Origin: Paraburkholderia domus
GTDB lineage: Bacteria > Pseudomonadota > Gammaproteobacteria > Burkholderiales > Burkholderiaceae
Direction of reading: 5' to 3'
Assembly (NCBI RefSeq): GCF_905220705.1
Contig: NZ_CAJNAT010000004.1
Coordinates: 1-64,000 of the forward strand
DNA length: 64,000 nucleotides
In this document: in pieces, positions 50,927-61,291 of the stretch
Numbering within the stretch: position 1 is the first letter of the stretch
How the letters are laid out: every line of letters starts with the position of its first letter
Program-made: the position numbers and the translations under genes
Notes under the pieces: generated by a model
Seen by the model: the letters and a program-made list of their open reading frames with translations, nothing else
What the model was told of the DNA's origin: nothing
Database searches by the model: none

Positions 50927-52207
50927 TTATGCCTGATCGTCGTACGAAATGAGTTTCCATTCGACCTCTGATCTGTGCTGGCGCATCCCCAAGAGGCTGT
51001 CGAGGCCGGGCACCATACGCGGGCTATTCATCACAAGCGGCGGCATGATGTCACCCTTGCAGAGACGCAGCACGGCATTAGGTGCTGTGCGCGGCAGGTA
51101 CGACACACGCCAGACGCCATCTTGCGGGCACCTCTCGCCTGTTTTTGCGGCGGTGCCGAGTGGCGGCCGTTCGATCTGTGATGTCTTGCTGGCCGACAGC
51201 GGCAGGCCGGTGGCAGGATCGAGATTTTTAGCCTTGGCAAGACGCTCGATCAGTTGGTCAGACGGTTTCTGCGGTGGAACTGCTGCATCCTGCTCCTTCT
51301 GCCATTGGAACGTCCCGTCCCACGGTGGCAGTTTGGTCGGCGGCAGCGGAACGATCTGGTCGATATCCGGCACCTTCGGGTTGCGACCGTCGTTGTCAGT
51401 CAGGAACTCCCAGATTAATCGGTAGCGTCGCGAACGCTCAGGGTCAGCGGGTAGTGCCATGTAGTTCACTATCTGCGTCGGCGGCGGTGCCTTGAAGCCG
51501 TCCTCTAGAAGAGATGCTGATTGCGAATCTCCCGCTTCCACACCCTTCTGGAATGCCTCGACAGCCTCGGGAAAGAGATTGTGATCTTGGCGATCCATAC
51601 CTAGCGTACTCGCCGCTTTTCCGTAGCCCTGATCGATCGCACATTGAATCATCTGCCTGGCAATGTCGGGAGCTTTGTCACTTGGTAGAAGAAGATAACC
51701 AACGTAATACTGTGCCTCGGGGCTGCCCAAATCGGCTGCCTTGCGGAAATGGCGGCGGGCCATGTCCGCGTCCTGGTCCACCCCATACCCATCTTCGAGA
51801 TAGTGGCCCATATCATAGTAGCCCCCTGGTACGCCCTCCTTGATCAACTGCCCGGCCAGATCGATGGCTTCCCCTGCCGCGTCAGGTGAAGAAGCTGAAC
51901 CATCAGTCAGGAGCCCTTGCAGGTTGTTGTTGGCCTTGTAGTGTCCGTAGGCGGCCGCGATGCGGTAGTAGCGGGCAATATCGTTAGAGTCTTTCGGCCC
52001 ATTCTTCTTTTCCAGATGGCGACCATATTTGAATATCTGGTCGGCTATCGGATCGAGGGAGGGTAGATGATCGACTTCGTGGGTGCATGTGAAAGCCAGT
52101 CGAGCACGTACGGCAGACATTTCGATGGGCGACGGCAACGAGTTCTCCTTGTTCGAACAGGCATATAACAGCGGTGCAAGGCAAATTATCAGCGCAGCTT
52201 TGTTCAT
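50927..52207 (-). CDS. Sel1-repeat/DUF6396 lipoprotein, immunity protein of the complete PLD
   Basis: 426 residues. Lipobox near residue 16 (LAPLLYACS), then RARLAFTCTHEVDHLPSLDP, Sel1 repeats (YYDMGHYLEDGYGVDQDADM, AQYYVGYLLLPSDKAPDIAR) and DUF6396 (PKVPDIDQIVPLPPTKLPPW). It is clearly diverged from the two downstream paralogues, as expected if each protects against a different PLD variant. Its ATG is three bases after the PLD stop, so effector and immunity are made together; it would act in the periplasm. Confidence 0.87.
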   Translation of the reverse strand: MNKAALIICLAPLLYACSNKENSLPSPIEMSAVRARLAFTCTHEVDHLPSLDPIADQIFKYGRHLEKKNGPKDSNDIARYYRIAAAYGHYKANNNLQGLLTDGSASSPDAAGEAIDLAGQLIKEGVPGGYYDMGHYLEDGYGVDQDADMARRHFRKAADLGSPEAQYYVGYLLLPSDKAPDIARQMIQCAIDQGYGKAASTLGMDRQDHNLFPEAVEAFQKGVEAGDSQSASLLEDGFKAPPPTQIVNYMALPADPERSRRYRLIWEFLTDNDGRNPKVPDIDQIVPLPPTKLPPWDGTFQWQKEQDAAVPPQKPSDQLIERLAKAKNLDPATGLPLSASKTSQIERPPLGTAAKTGERCPQDGVWRVSYLPRTAPNAVLRLCKGDIMPPLVMNSPRMVPGLDSLLGMRQHRSEVEWKLISYDDQA

Positions 52208-52210
52208 CGG

Positions 52211-54082
52211 TCAGTCCATCTTGCTGCGCGTCGTCGAAGTACGCGAAAAGCCGATGAGTGAGGCAACAGGCGCCAGCCCACTTTTCAGACGCATTCCATT
52301 TCGATCGATGATCTTCCCCCACCGTTCAAATGCCTCCTTCGGTTCATCCTGTGCACCCTCACCTCCGGTGTGCATTGCCCACAACCGTCTCCGCAACGGC
52401 TGCGTCACGCCCATGTGCTCGTGGCAGATATTCAGTTCGCTATCTACCTCCATGCTCCGCGTATTAATATTCGCTGAGCCATGGGTCAGGAACACGTCGT
52501 CGATAATCATGATCTTGCTGTGTATGTAGATGGGCATCCAGTCGTTTGCTGGCGAATCCGGTGCCACGAGCGTGCAGATATGGATATTCAGGCCTGGGAT
52601 GTTCTTCGGCGCGAGCGGCTTCCCGCGATTCTGTCGGGCCTCGTCAAGTTTTTTTTGCGCGGACCGTTGACGTACCTGCGCGCCCACGCCGAGACTCATG
52701 CGGGCAAGCGCGACCTCATTTACCGCGCCTATGACGTCATGCGCTTGCTGAGCATCCTGCACTTGCTTCGCGAGGCCAGACATCAGGTTTGCCTGCCCAA
52801 GACTGTCCAGCATCTTGTAGGTGCTGTCAGTGCCAACACCCATTCCGTCGTCACTCGAATTGGTCACGACGAACAGGTAGATCGGTCCATCCTTGCCCTG
52901 ATCGCGTCCCCACGCTACCTGCTTCGCGGCTGCCGCCTTGATCTGTTCAGCGAGCGGGTCCCATCGGAAATACTGGTTCTCGATATAGATGAACTTCGTC
53001 GCGTTACGCACCGTTTGGAGATAGAGCGCCTTAATATCCTGCTTCCCTTCCTGTGACTGTGTACGCGTGATCTGCGCCATGACGGCCGTACCCATGTCGC
53101 GACGCACTCTCAACCGGCCCGCCAACGGCTTGCGCTTCGTCAGCAGATCAACTTTTGCGTGACGTTGCCAAGCGCGGCAGAAGTTCGCGTTCAGACATTC
53201 CAGGATGGGCCCTGTGACAACGCTCGAGATGTCTTGCCGTGGCGTTTGTCCGTTGCGTCCGAAACGCGCATTCATCTTCGCATAGCGATGCCCATCATCG
53301 TCCCAGTAAGCGTCAAGCGTGTTATGCCCCATTACGAAACCGATCGCCTGTTCGGGTGCCTCATAGTCAACCATCACCATCTTCTGGTGGTGCGACGGTC
53401 CCCCGCCAAAACCGACTGTCACGGCCATTTCACTCAGCCCCTTGTCCGCGCGATGCAAGGACTCGCGGAACATGATCTCCACACGGTCCATCAACGAAAA
53501 ATCCCGCGTAACCAACTCGATGTTCACGAGAGGCCGTACGCCCGGCAAAGGCCGCGAAGGGGCATCCGGCGAACCAGCTTCTGGGCGAGCCTTTAGACTG
53601 TCAGCGAGGTCCCGTTGCTCCGGCGATGCCGCAATACGGGCGCGGTAATACCAGACGCGGTCGTATTCGCGCTGAGTGTTGTTCTCGTTTTGGGTAGAGA
53701 CACTTCGCAGCAGGTCGTACCCTGGATTTTCGTTTTCGATAAATTGCCCGACAGCGAATGAATCTGCCCAGCACAGCAGGCGGATTTTCACGCCGTCCAG
53801 TCCCTTCTTGATAAGCAGATCGCCGATGCAAAGAGAGTCTCCCCCGTCCCGCTTGAAATACATTGATGGCTGGAAGCCCCAGCAGATAATGTCGACCGTA
53901 TGCCTCGCTGCCAGGATGGCGTCATAGATCGCGCCGAATGCTTCCTTGCCGTTGACCAACGGACGGTACGAGGCAGACATTGGAGGATATTCTGTGAGCT
54001 GCACGAACCACGGCGTACACAGCATTGCAGACGTGGTCTCATCGAGTGCGATTGGTGTATTGATACTGGCAGGCTTGCTCAC
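52211..54082 (-). CDS. T6SS phospholipase D effector, Tle5-like
   Basis: 623 residues. The PLD fold starts near residue 50 (AIYDAILAARHTVDIICWGF). The two HxKx4D catalytic motifs are HHQKMVMVDYE (about 231) and HSKIMIIDDVFLTHGSANIN (about 530). It has no signal peptide, consistent with delivery on VgrG into a rival's periplasm, where it would cut phosphatidylethanolamine or similar lipids. It starts with GTG four bases after the vgrG stop codon and ends three bases before its immunity gene: a vgrG-effector-immunity operon as in the P. aeruginosa PldA/PldB loci. Confidence 0.9.
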   Translation of the reverse strand: MSKPASINTPIALDETTSAMLCTPWFVQLTEYPPMSASYRPLVNGKEAFGAIYDAILAARHTVDIICWGFQPSMYFKRDGGDSLCIGDLLIKKGLDGVKIRLLCWADSFAVGQFIENENPGYDLLRSVSTQNENNTQREYDRVWYYRARIAASPEQRDLADSLKARPEAGSPDAPSRPLPGVRPLVNIELVTRDFSLMDRVEIMFRESLHRADKGLSEMAVTVGFGGGPSHHQKMVMVDYEAPEQAIGFVMGHNTLDAYWDDDGHRYAKMNARFGRNGQTPRQDISSVVTGPILECLNANFCRAWQRHAKVDLLTKRKPLAGRLRVRRDMGTAVMAQITRTQSQEGKQDIKALYLQTVRNATKFIYIENQYFRWDPLAEQIKAAAAKQVAWGRDQGKDGPIYLFVVTNSSDDGMGVGTDSTYKMLDSLGQANLMSGLAKQVQDAQQAHDVIGAVNEVALARMSLGVGAQVRQRSAQKKLDEARQNRGKPLAPKNIPGLNIHICTLVAPDSPANDWMPIYIHSKIMIIDDVFLTHGSANINTRSMEVDSELNICHEHMGVTQPLRRRLWAMHTGGEGAQDEPKEAFERWGKIIDRNGMRLKSGLAPVASLIGFSRTSTTRSKMD

Positions 54083-54085
54083 GAT

Positions 54086-56746
54086 TTATTCTTCCGGTTC
54101 ATTTTTGAGCAGGGCGTTGTAGCGCTGGCGGTTCAATGCGCGGTCTCCCGGCGCATTAATGTCATCGGACGGCAGGCTTTCGTGGAAATGGAAGCCCTGA
54201 TTCGCAAGGTCGCCGTTCGCCGCGTCGCCTCGATATGCCTCGGCAATGGGAATTGTGTGCACGACGCCGCTTGCCAACTCCAGCTCGTATTTTTGGGTGG
54301 TGACATGGTGGTCGACCGGAATCTGGCCTGTCTCGTCGATGACGCCTTGCTTCACCAGCGCGCCGTCCGCGAAAAGTCTGAACGGCATTCCCGTCAGCAT
54401 GGACCCCATCGCGGAGGGCGAAGCCGCCGTCTCCAGCATCAGGCGCTGCGCCGGCAGACTGTTCAGCAGCGTACTGCTGGGCTCTTCGCTGGCCACCCCC
54501 TCCCTGCCCCAGAACGCGCACTTTTCCAGAATGTCGCCGGGCGTGCCGCTCTCGATGCAATTGGCGTTGATCCGGATGTACGACCCGCCCGCGCCAATCC
54601 AGACCTCGTCTTTCGCGGTCAGTACCAGCCGGCCCTCAGTGCTGGTGATCGTGACGTCCTTGAGTGCCGCCAGCGCCATCTCGTCGCCCTGCGCCTGGAT
54701 CTCCACTTTGCCCTTCGCGGCAAATAACTTCATGCCGAGCTTCTGCGCAAAGAGCGATACTGCTTCACCGGCCGCGACCGTAAAGTTCTTCAGGACACTG
54801 ACGTCCATGCTGCCACCGGCGGTAAAGAACAGGCTCTTTCGCGCAGCCAGTTGAAGATCATTGCCGGAGACCAGGCCGATACCTTTCGGAGCGCTTACCA
54901 GCACGCCCGCACGCTTCAACCCCTTGAGCGTGTTGTCCAGCAGCGCCTGCTGCCCGGCTACATCGGCTGCGAGTGCCCGCGCGCATTCTGTCGCATCGCC
55001 CAACGTGCGCATCTGCTGCATCGCCTGTTCCAGCGCCTGTACGGCCGCCTGCATATCGAGCTGTTTGCCCTGCGCCGCGTACTGGGCGTCGGCGGAAATG
55101 AATACGCCCTTCGCGCCCCGGATGGCAACGTGTTCGTCGGTGCGCAGTTCCGCGCCTTGTCCTCGCTCCCTGCGGTCGCCGTCGACCATGTGCCCAAGAT
55201 TCAGCTCACTGGTCTGGAACGGCGTGGTCAGATGGATGTGCTCATGGCCTTCCCTGTCCTCCATGCGCATCTCGTTCTGCGCGGCGGTACGGATACGGTT
55301 GCGGGTGTGGTTCAGGTTGTTGACCAGATCCGGATGCAGGCTGTCGTGCATCGCCCCGATAATCACGGGTCGATCCGGATCCCCGTCGGTGTGAATGACC
55401 GCCACCTCCGCGCCGTCAATCAGCGGAAAGTGATGACCGTAGTTGCCACCGCTGTACGGCTTCGCAAGCCGCACGGGCCGGCTCGTGCCACCCGGACTCC
55501 ACGTATCGAGGTCGAACGGCAGCCGGATCACATACCAGCCTTCCTCCGTCAGATAGGCTCGCCTGTAGTCCCCGGGCGATGTGATGCGTGCCGGCAGGAT
55601 GCCATTGATGACCGGTCGCGCGGCCGGAATGACCGGCGTACGCCAGACCCGGTCGGACGGGATCGCCGTAAACGTATTCGAATACGCCTGCTTGCGGCCA
55701 CCACTGGATGAGACAGCGACGATGAACAAACCATGTGGCGCATCGGAGAGCTGCTGGTCAAGGTTCAGTACCTCACCGGCCTCGAGCGCAAACACATTGC
55801 CGTTGCCTTCGAAGGTAATCTGCTGCGCCAGGTGGGCCTCGTGACGCCGTTGCGCAATGCGCTTTCCCTCCTGAGGCGTCTCGTAATGCTCGCCCCAGCG
55901 GTAGTCGACTGCGTTCGTGGTCCGGTCGCCACGCGCCGCGTTCTGCTCGACGAGCAGCGACACCCCGGCCTGACGGTGGTTGTAGTCGTTCAGCCGGATC
56001 GCTTCAGGCACGCGCCGCATGCGGCGCCCGATCGACCTGACGGACTCGGCTCCGGCGTTGGCCAGTCCCGAGTGGCGCCGGAACGGCACGATGCGCTGAT
56101 TACGCGCATACGCATCAAGGTCATCGCCGAAGACGATGACTTCATGGTCCTTCGCCTGTTCAAAGCGGAACCAGATGCCTTCGTCGGCCGCAATGCGCTG
56201 GATGAAGGCGAACGTGGTTTCGTGGTACTGGGTGAGGTATTCGTGACGTTTGTACTGCGCCCGCAGGTGGAACCTGAAGTCGACGCCTACGCGATACCCG
56301 TAGTGGCGCAACGTATCAGTGATAATTTCCTGCGCTGACTGTTTCTGGAAAAGGCGGCTGGTCACCGTGCGGGCAAGATCAGCGATACGTGGCTCGATAA
56401 GCAACCTGTAGCGCGTCTCATCCGCGGACGTATCCATCTGGTCGAACTGCGTCACGATACCGTGGACGGTTCGCGCAGGCGGCATCTCACTGAACTTCGA
56501 CGCGTTCTCGCCAAACATCCTGAGCAGATAGGCGGCGTTCGGATCGATGGGGTCGATCACGAACTTCGCGGGCCGCCCCAGCACCTGGTCCATCGGCATG
56601 CCGGCGACGGCGCTTGTGAACTCGATGTCGTAAGCGTACAGACGGCTGACGCCTTCGCCACCTTCGAACTTCAGCACCGAGAACGGTGCCGGATGCGGCG
56701 CAAGTTTGACCTCGTATGCCTGGGATGGCAGAACAATCGATTTCAT
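54086..56746 (-). CDS. vgrG: Type VI secretion tip protein VgrG
   Basis: 886 residues. The gp27-like part begins MKSIVLPSQAYEVKLAPHPA and continues with RLYAYDIEFTSA, YLTQYHETTFAFIQRIAADE and GIWFRFE. The gp5-like OB fold has RPVIIGAMHDSLHPDL, and the beta-helix spike follows with KGVFISADAQYAAQG and DUF2345 (KVEIQAQGDEMALAALKDVT). A C-terminal extension of ~130 residues (after about 750) probably carries the PLD or its adaptor site. The ATG is chosen where the conserved fold starts; in-frame codons 15 residues upstream exist. No other T6SS structural gene is in the window, so this is a vgrG satellite cluster. Confidence 0.92.
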   Translation of the reverse strand: MKSIVLPSQAYEVKLAPHPAPFSVLKFEGGEGVSRLYAYDIEFTSAVAGMPMDQVLGRPAKFVIDPIDPNAAYLLRMFGENASKFSEMPPARTVHGIVTQFDQMDTSADETRYRLLIEPRIADLARTVTSRLFQKQSAQEIITDTLRHYGYRVGVDFRFHLRAQYKRHEYLTQYHETTFAFIQRIAADEGIWFRFEQAKDHEVIVFGDDLDAYARNQRIVPFRRHSGLANAGAESVRSIGRRMRRVPEAIRLNDYNHRQAGVSLLVEQNAARGDRTTNAVDYRWGEHYETPQEGKRIAQRRHEAHLAQQITFEGNGNVFALEAGEVLNLDQQLSDAPHGLFIVAVSSSGGRKQAYSNTFTAIPSDRVWRTPVIPAARPVINGILPARITSPGDYRRAYLTEEGWYVIRLPFDLDTWSPGGTSRPVRLAKPYSGGNYGHHFPLIDGAEVAVIHTDGDPDRPVIIGAMHDSLHPDLVNNLNHTRNRIRTAAQNEMRMEDREGHEHIHLTTPFQTSELNLGHMVDGDRRERGQGAELRTDEHVAIRGAKGVFISADAQYAAQGKQLDMQAAVQALEQAMQQMRTLGDATECARALAADVAGQQALLDNTLKGLKRAGVLVSAPKGIGLVSGNDLQLAARKSLFFTAGGSMDVSVLKNFTVAAGEAVSLFAQKLGMKLFAAKGKVEIQAQGDEMALAALKDVTITSTEGRLVLTAKDEVWIGAGGSYIRINANCIESGTPGDILEKCAFWGREGVASEEPSSTLLNSLPAQRLMLETAASPSAMGSMLTGMPFRLFADGALVKQGVIDETGQIPVDHHVTTQKYELELASGVVHTIPIAEAYRGDAANGDLANQGFHFHESLPSDDINAPGDRALNRQRYNALLKNEPEE

Positions 56747-57224
56747 GAATGCATTCTTTCTGAACAGGTGTGACGCGCCGCAAAGACACAAAAGTCAAAG
56801 ACAGCGCAACCGGACACCGGCCAGAAAACGTCATCGCAAATGACAAGGTCGGGCCACAGAGTGACCCAGGACCAAACTGGCGAGGACATTCCCCAGCTTG
56901 TCGGTATCGTCGTGACCCGACATGGCGTCTTTTACGAGGCTACACCGCATTCATCATACGAATTGTAAAGATTTGCCAAAATTGATCGCACGAACTAGGT
57001 GCCGTCCCATGAACCATAAGGATCTTTAATTATTTCGCCAGACAAGGCGTTCAGGGAGGTAGGCATCGTTGGCGTTCGTTTCGACGCCCCGGCTTTCTCG
57101 GCCGACTTTGACGGTGTGGTTCTGTCGCAGCAGATTCGTCGTGATGCGTCACCGGATGGCAAAGTTCCGCGCGGCGTGGTGGTCGACACGCGCGCGGCGT
57201 GTCCTTCCAGTGTGTATCGGTGGT
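56747..57224. other. Upstream region of vgrG
   Basis: 478 bases without a supportable gene. An AT-rich part around 56940-57040 is the likely vgrG promoter zone. Overlapping open frames on both strands at 56990-57400 (one reads DFDGVVLSQQIRRDASPDGK rightward) have no ribosome site, and I cannot tell which, if either, was once coding; they may be remnants. Confidence 0.5.
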
Positions 57225-58610
57225 TTAGTCAGCAAGCAGCAACTTCACGCCCTCGGCTGCTTCATAACGAAGCTGTTCGAGATCGAGGCCCGGAATCACG
57301 CCGTTGTCTACCACTACGCGGCCATTCACCACGTTGTAGCGAACACGCGCCGGCTCGCCCGCTGTCACCGGTGCCACCGCCACATCATGGAACCCGTTGA
57401 AGCGCAGATCGCTGACGTCGTACAGCACGAAATCGGCCGCCTTGCCGACTTCGAGGGTGCCGACCGCATCCAGGCCGAGCACGCCCGCGCCGCCCGCGCT
57501 GCCCCAATGAATGATTTCTTCGACCGTGGTGGCCGATGCGCCTTGCGCCGCGCGATGCACTAACCACGCGAAGTGCGCTTCATTGGTCATGCTGCCGGAT
57601 TCGTTCGAGGCGACGCCGTCCACGGCCAGCGACATCGGCACGCCCGCCGCTGCCATCTGCGGGGCAGGGGCAATGCCACTGCCGAGGCGCGCGTTGCTCA
57701 CCGGGCAGTGTGAGCAACCGCTGCCGGTTTCCGCAAGCATCGCGATTTCGCTCGGTTGCAGATGCACGAGGTGGGCGAACCAGACGTCGGGCCCGAGCCA
57801 TTCGTGATCGGCAACGAACTCTACCGGCAGTTTGTTGAAGCGCTCCTTGCAGAAGTCGACGTAGCGGGTCGTTTCGGAAAGATGCGTATGCAGCCTTAAG
57901 CCCATGCGCCGCGCCGCGCGTGCGACTTCAGGCAGCAGTTCCGGCGGCAGAGAAAACGTCGGCGTAGTGGGGGCAACGACGACGCGACGCATCGAAGCGT
58001 CGCCCGCATCGTGATAGCGCGACTTCAGGCGTTCGACATCCGCGAGCATCTGATCGAGCGTCTCGGGCTTCAAAGCGACTTTGGAAAACCCCGGGTGATC
58101 GCCCGCTGTCTGCAACGCGCCGCCACGGCACAGCACGAAGCGCATGCCGAACGAAGCCGCTTCGTCGAATAGCAGATCGCCAGTTTCGGTGGTGCCCTCC
58201 GCGTGATAGAGATAGTGATGATCGGCACAGGTCGTCACACCGGAGAGCAGCAGTTCGGCGAGCCCCAGGCGTGCAGCGACACGTGCCAGGTCCGGCGTAA
58301 AGCGCGCCAGACGCGGATAGGGCACGGCAGCCAGCCATTCCTGCAAATCCGAGTTTATGCCGGACGGCACCGCCTTCAGCAGGTTCTGGAACAGATGATG
58401 GTGCGTGTTCACCCAGCCCGGATAAACGACGCATGAACGCGCGTCGATCACGCGTTCATCGGCGCGCGGTTCGAGGTTAGGGGCGATGGTCTCGATACGG
58501 CCGTTGCGAATCCGCAGATCGACCTGACCCAGGCGCGCATTGTCACCACTTCGGCCGCTCATCACCGCGACAGGGTTCTTGATCAGCAACGCTTCAGTTT
58601 GCATGCTCAC
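57225..58610 (-). CDS. 8-oxoguanine deaminase-like amidohydrolase
   Basis: 461 residues of the metal-dependent amidohydrolase family (TrzN/GuaD-like). Metal ligands are seen in PGWVNTHHHLFQNLLKAVPS (H-x-H), GLRLHTHLSETTRYVDFC and LAVDGVASNESGSM (metal Asp). Family knowledge: close relatives convert 8-oxoguanine to urate; isoguanine or other aminated purines are alternatives. A GTG start with AAGGA upstream is favoured over an ATG two codons later. It is the last gene of a leftward row containing a nucleobase permease and a metallochaperone, which fits a zinc enzyme of purine breakdown. Confidence 0.88.
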   Translation of the reverse strand: MSMQTEALLIKNPVAVMSGRSGDNARLGQVDLRIRNGRIETIAPNLEPRADERVIDARSCVVYPGWVNTHHHLFQNLLKAVPSGINSDLQEWLAAVPYPRLARFTPDLARVAARLGLAELLLSGVTTCADHHYLYHAEGTTETGDLLFDEAASFGMRFVLCRGGALQTAGDHPGFSKVALKPETLDQMLADVERLKSRYHDAGDASMRRVVVAPTTPTFSLPPELLPEVARAARRMGLRLHTHLSETTRYVDFCKERFNKLPVEFVADHEWLGPDVWFAHLVHLQPSEIAMLAETGSGCSHCPVSNARLGSGIAPAPQMAAAGVPMSLAVDGVASNESGSMTNEAHFAWLVHRAAQGASATTVEEIIHWGSAGGAGVLGLDAVGTLEVGKAADFVLYDVSDLRFNGFHDVAVAPVTAGEPARVRYNVVNGRVVVDNGVIPGLDLEQLRYEAAEGVKLLLAD

Positions 58611-58694
58611 GATTCAATGTCCTTTCGGTTACTGCGAAGCGGCCGTCGGTCTGGAGAAACGCGCCGGCCGCGCTCGTCTTACTGCCTGGCTCGC

Positions 58695-60041
58695 TTATTC
58701 ACGCACCAGGTTGTGCGTCTCGACAATCTCTTTCTTTTCTTCATGCGCGCCGTTCAACACCGCGTTCAGCACGACCGACACCAGACACGCCAGCACGACG
58801 CCGCTATGCAGGAACGGCTGCGTCCAGTCGGGCATATGCTTGAAGACTTGCGGCGCCATCACCGGAATCAGCGCGGTGGCGATCGTGAAGCCCACGATCA
58901 GCACGTTGTACCGATTGCGCTCGAAGTCCACCTTCGCCAATGTTTGAATACCGGCTGCAACCACCACGCCGAACATCGCGATGCCTGCGCCGCCGAGCGC
59001 CGCAGAGGGCGTCGATGCAACCACTGCGCCAATCTTCGGCACCAACGCCACCACGCACATCAGCAAGCCGCTGATCGCCACCACCCAGCGGCTGCGCACG
59101 CCAGTCAGGATCACAAGGCCGACGTTCTCCATGAAGGCGATGAACGGGAACGCCGCGAACATGCCGGCTATCGCACTCGCAAGACCATTCGCACGCATGC
59201 CGCGCACTACGTCTTCCTCGCTCACGTCCTTGTCGACGATGCCACCAATGGCGACGAACAGTCCCATCGATTCGACCATCTGCACCACCATCACAACGAT
59301 CATCGTCAGAACGGGCACCACTGAAAACACGGGCGTGCCGAAGTGAAACGGCATCGGCAGCGTGAACCACGGCGCGGCGCTTACGCTCGTGAAGTTGCCC
59401 ATGCCGAGCGAGCAGGCGAGAATGCCGCCAGCGATCAAACCGATCAGCACGGAGAGATTGCGCAGGAACGGACCGGCAAAGCGGTTGATCGCGAGAATCA
59501 CCAGCGCGACGAACAGCGTGACGCTCAGGAAGGGCAACGCACCGAACTGCTGTTGGGCGGCCTCACCGCCACCGGCCCATTGATACGCGACGGGGAACAG
59601 TTGCAAACCAATCACGGTCACGATGCAGCCGGTCACCACAGGTGGGAAGAATCGTCGTAAACGTCCGACCAGAGGCGCGGCGAACATCGTGAAGAGACCC
59701 GCGCCAATCACCGCGCCACACACGCCGGCAAACCCGACGCCTGGGCTCAAGCCGATCGCGATCACCGGCCCGACGCTGCTGAATGCGACACCTTGCAGAA
59801 TCGGCAGACGCACGCCGAACTTCCAGCAGCCGACGGTCTGCAAGATCGTCGAAATGCCCGAGCAAAACAGGGCGGTGCTGATTAGCACGGTAGTGTCGGC
59901 CGGCGACATCTTCAGTGCTGACGCGACGATCAGTGGAACTGCGATTGCGCCGATATAAGCCACTAGCATGTGCTGCAGACCGAGCGTGATCATCTGGCGC
60001 TTCGGCAGAATCCGATCGACGGGATGTATGGCGGTGTTCAT
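58695..60041 (-). CDS. NCS2-family nucleobase permease (xanthine/uracil type)
   Basis: 448 residues and about 14 membrane helices. It begins MNTAIHPVDRILPKRQMITL and has the family's LQGVAFSSVGPVIAIGL segment and the nucleobase signature ENVGLVILTGVRSR (motif E-N-x-G-x4-T-x). The protein is a proton-coupled importer of purines or pyrimidines. It lies between the deaminase and a COG0523 GTPase on the same strand, so the cluster's substrate is probably a nucleobase or close relative. Confidence 0.92.
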   Translation of the reverse strand: MNTAIHPVDRILPKRQMITLGLQHMLVAYIGAIAVPLIVASALKMSPADTTVLISTALFCSGISTILQTVGCWKFGVRLPILQGVAFSSVGPVIAIGLSPGVGFAGVCGAVIGAGLFTMFAAPLVGRLRRFFPPVVTGCIVTVIGLQLFPVAYQWAGGGEAAQQQFGALPFLSVTLFVALVILAINRFAGPFLRNLSVLIGLIAGGILACSLGMGNFTSVSAAPWFTLPMPFHFGTPVFSVVPVLTMIVVMVVQMVESMGLFVAIGGIVDKDVSEEDVVRGMRANGLASAIAGMFAAFPFIAFMENVGLVILTGVRSRWVVAISGLLMCVVALVPKIGAVVASTPSAALGGAGIAMFGVVVAAGIQTLAKVDFERNRYNVLIVGFTIATALIPVMAPQVFKHMPDWTQPFLHSGVVLACLVSVVLNAVLNGAHEEKKEIVETHNLVRE

Positions 60042-60129
60042 GACGTGTCTCCAGAATATCGTTGTCGATCGGAACGCGCCGCACGGCCCGGCCGTGCAGC
60101 ATCACTTCACGCGCCGACCGGATCTCCCG

Positions 60130-61242
60130 TCAGGCCGCAACCGGCACGGCAAGACAGGCATGGAAGCGGTCGGTCAGCGCGGCGCGATCGAGATCGCGTC
60201 CGATGAAAACGATGCGGCATGAGCGCGGTTCAGTGCCCCACACTTGCGCCGCGCGCAGTTCGATGACGTTGTGCACGCCTTGCAGCACGTAGCGGTGCGA
60301 CTGGCCTTGCACGGCGAGAATGCCTTTCATGCGGAACAGGTTGGCGGCATCGGCTTCACGCAGTTCGGTGAGCCATGCTTGCAGCGCGTCGAGATCGATG
60401 TCCGCATCGACTTCGATCCCGACCGAAGACACGCTTTCGTCGTGCTGGTGGTCAGCGTGGTCTTCATCATGAAGGGCGTGTTCATGATCGTGGTGCGTAT
60501 CATGTTCGTCGTGGTGATGCTCGTGTTCTTGCGCGTGGGTGTGCGCTTCTTCATGCAAGCCGTCCGTCTCCACGAGAATCTGTGAGAACTCATTTGCACC
60601 GACGCCGAGAATCCTGTCCAGGTCAATCTGTGCATAGCTCGATTCGACGATTTCGGCGGTGGCATTCAAGCCGCGGATACGCTGTGTCAGTGAAGCGATT
60701 TCTTCTGCCGTCACCAGATCGACCTTGTTGATCACGATACGGTCCGCGCAGACGATCTGATCGACCGCCTGGTTGTCGCTGCCGTCGAGCACCAGATCGT
60801 CCAGGTGCGCGGCGATATGCTTCGCATCCACCATCGTGACGACCGCATCCAACGTCACCTGTTTCGCGATCGGATCGTCGAGGAAGAAAGTCTGCGCGAC
60901 CGGATACGGATCGGCGAGCCCACTCGTTTCGACGATGATGTGATCGAGCCGGTCCGGCCTCTCCACCAGCATGCGCACGATCCGCACCAGATCTTCGCGT
61001 ACTGCGCCGACGCAGCACACGCAACCGTTCGTCATCTCGTAGATCTCTTCGGTCGATTCGAGCACGAGGCCACCGTCGATGCCGATTTCGCCGAACTCGT
61101 TCTCGATCACCGCGATCTTGCGGCCATGTTTCTCGCGCAGGATGTAATTGAGCAGCGTCGTCTTGCCGGCGCCGAGAAAGCCAGTGAGCACCGTGACGGG
61201 GATTTTCTCGATTTCGTTGTGGGTGGTGTGAATGTGATTCAT
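60130..61242 (-). CDS. COG0523 metallochaperone GTPase (CobW/ZNG family)
   Basis: 370 residues. GTPase motifs: [20 protein letters not shown] (Walker A), [22 protein letters not shown] and NKVDL. The zinc-binding CxCC is in [16 protein letters not shown] His/Asp/Glu-rich metal loop occupies about 235-270 ([20 protein letters not shown]), and the CobW C-terminal domain follows. Family knowledge: such proteins hand metals to client enzymes, and in-cluster copies usually serve a neighbour. Likely clients are the two amidohydrolases of this row. No Zur box was recognised upstream. Confidence 0.92.
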   Translation of the reverse strand: MNHIHTTHNEIEKIPVTVLTGFLGAGKTTLLNYILREKHGRKIAVIENEFGEIGIDGGLVLESTEEIYEMTNGCVCCVGAVREDLVRIVRMLVERPDRLDHIIVETSGLADPYPVAQTFFLDDPIAKQVTLDAVVTMVDAKHIAAHLDDLVLDGSDNQAVDQIVCADRIVINKVDLVTAEEIASLTQRIRGLNATAEIVESSYAQIDLDRILGVGANEFSQILVETDGLHEEAHTHAQEHEHHHDEHDTHHDHEHALHDEDHADHQHDESVSSVGIEVDADIDLDALQAWLTELREADAANLFRMKGILAVQGQSHRYVLQGVHNVIELRAAQVWGTEPRSCRIVFIGRDLDRAALTDRFHACLAVPVAA

Positions 61243-61291
61243 GACTCGTCTCCGTTTCTTCGTTCGTGATGCGGTTCGTGCGGTTCGGCTT

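Noticed and set aside
56990..57400. Overlapping small frames on both strands upstream of vgrG
   Set aside because: Neither strand has a start with a ribosome site, and the rightward one runs into the opposite-strand deaminase gene. Possibly old remnants, not decidable by eye.
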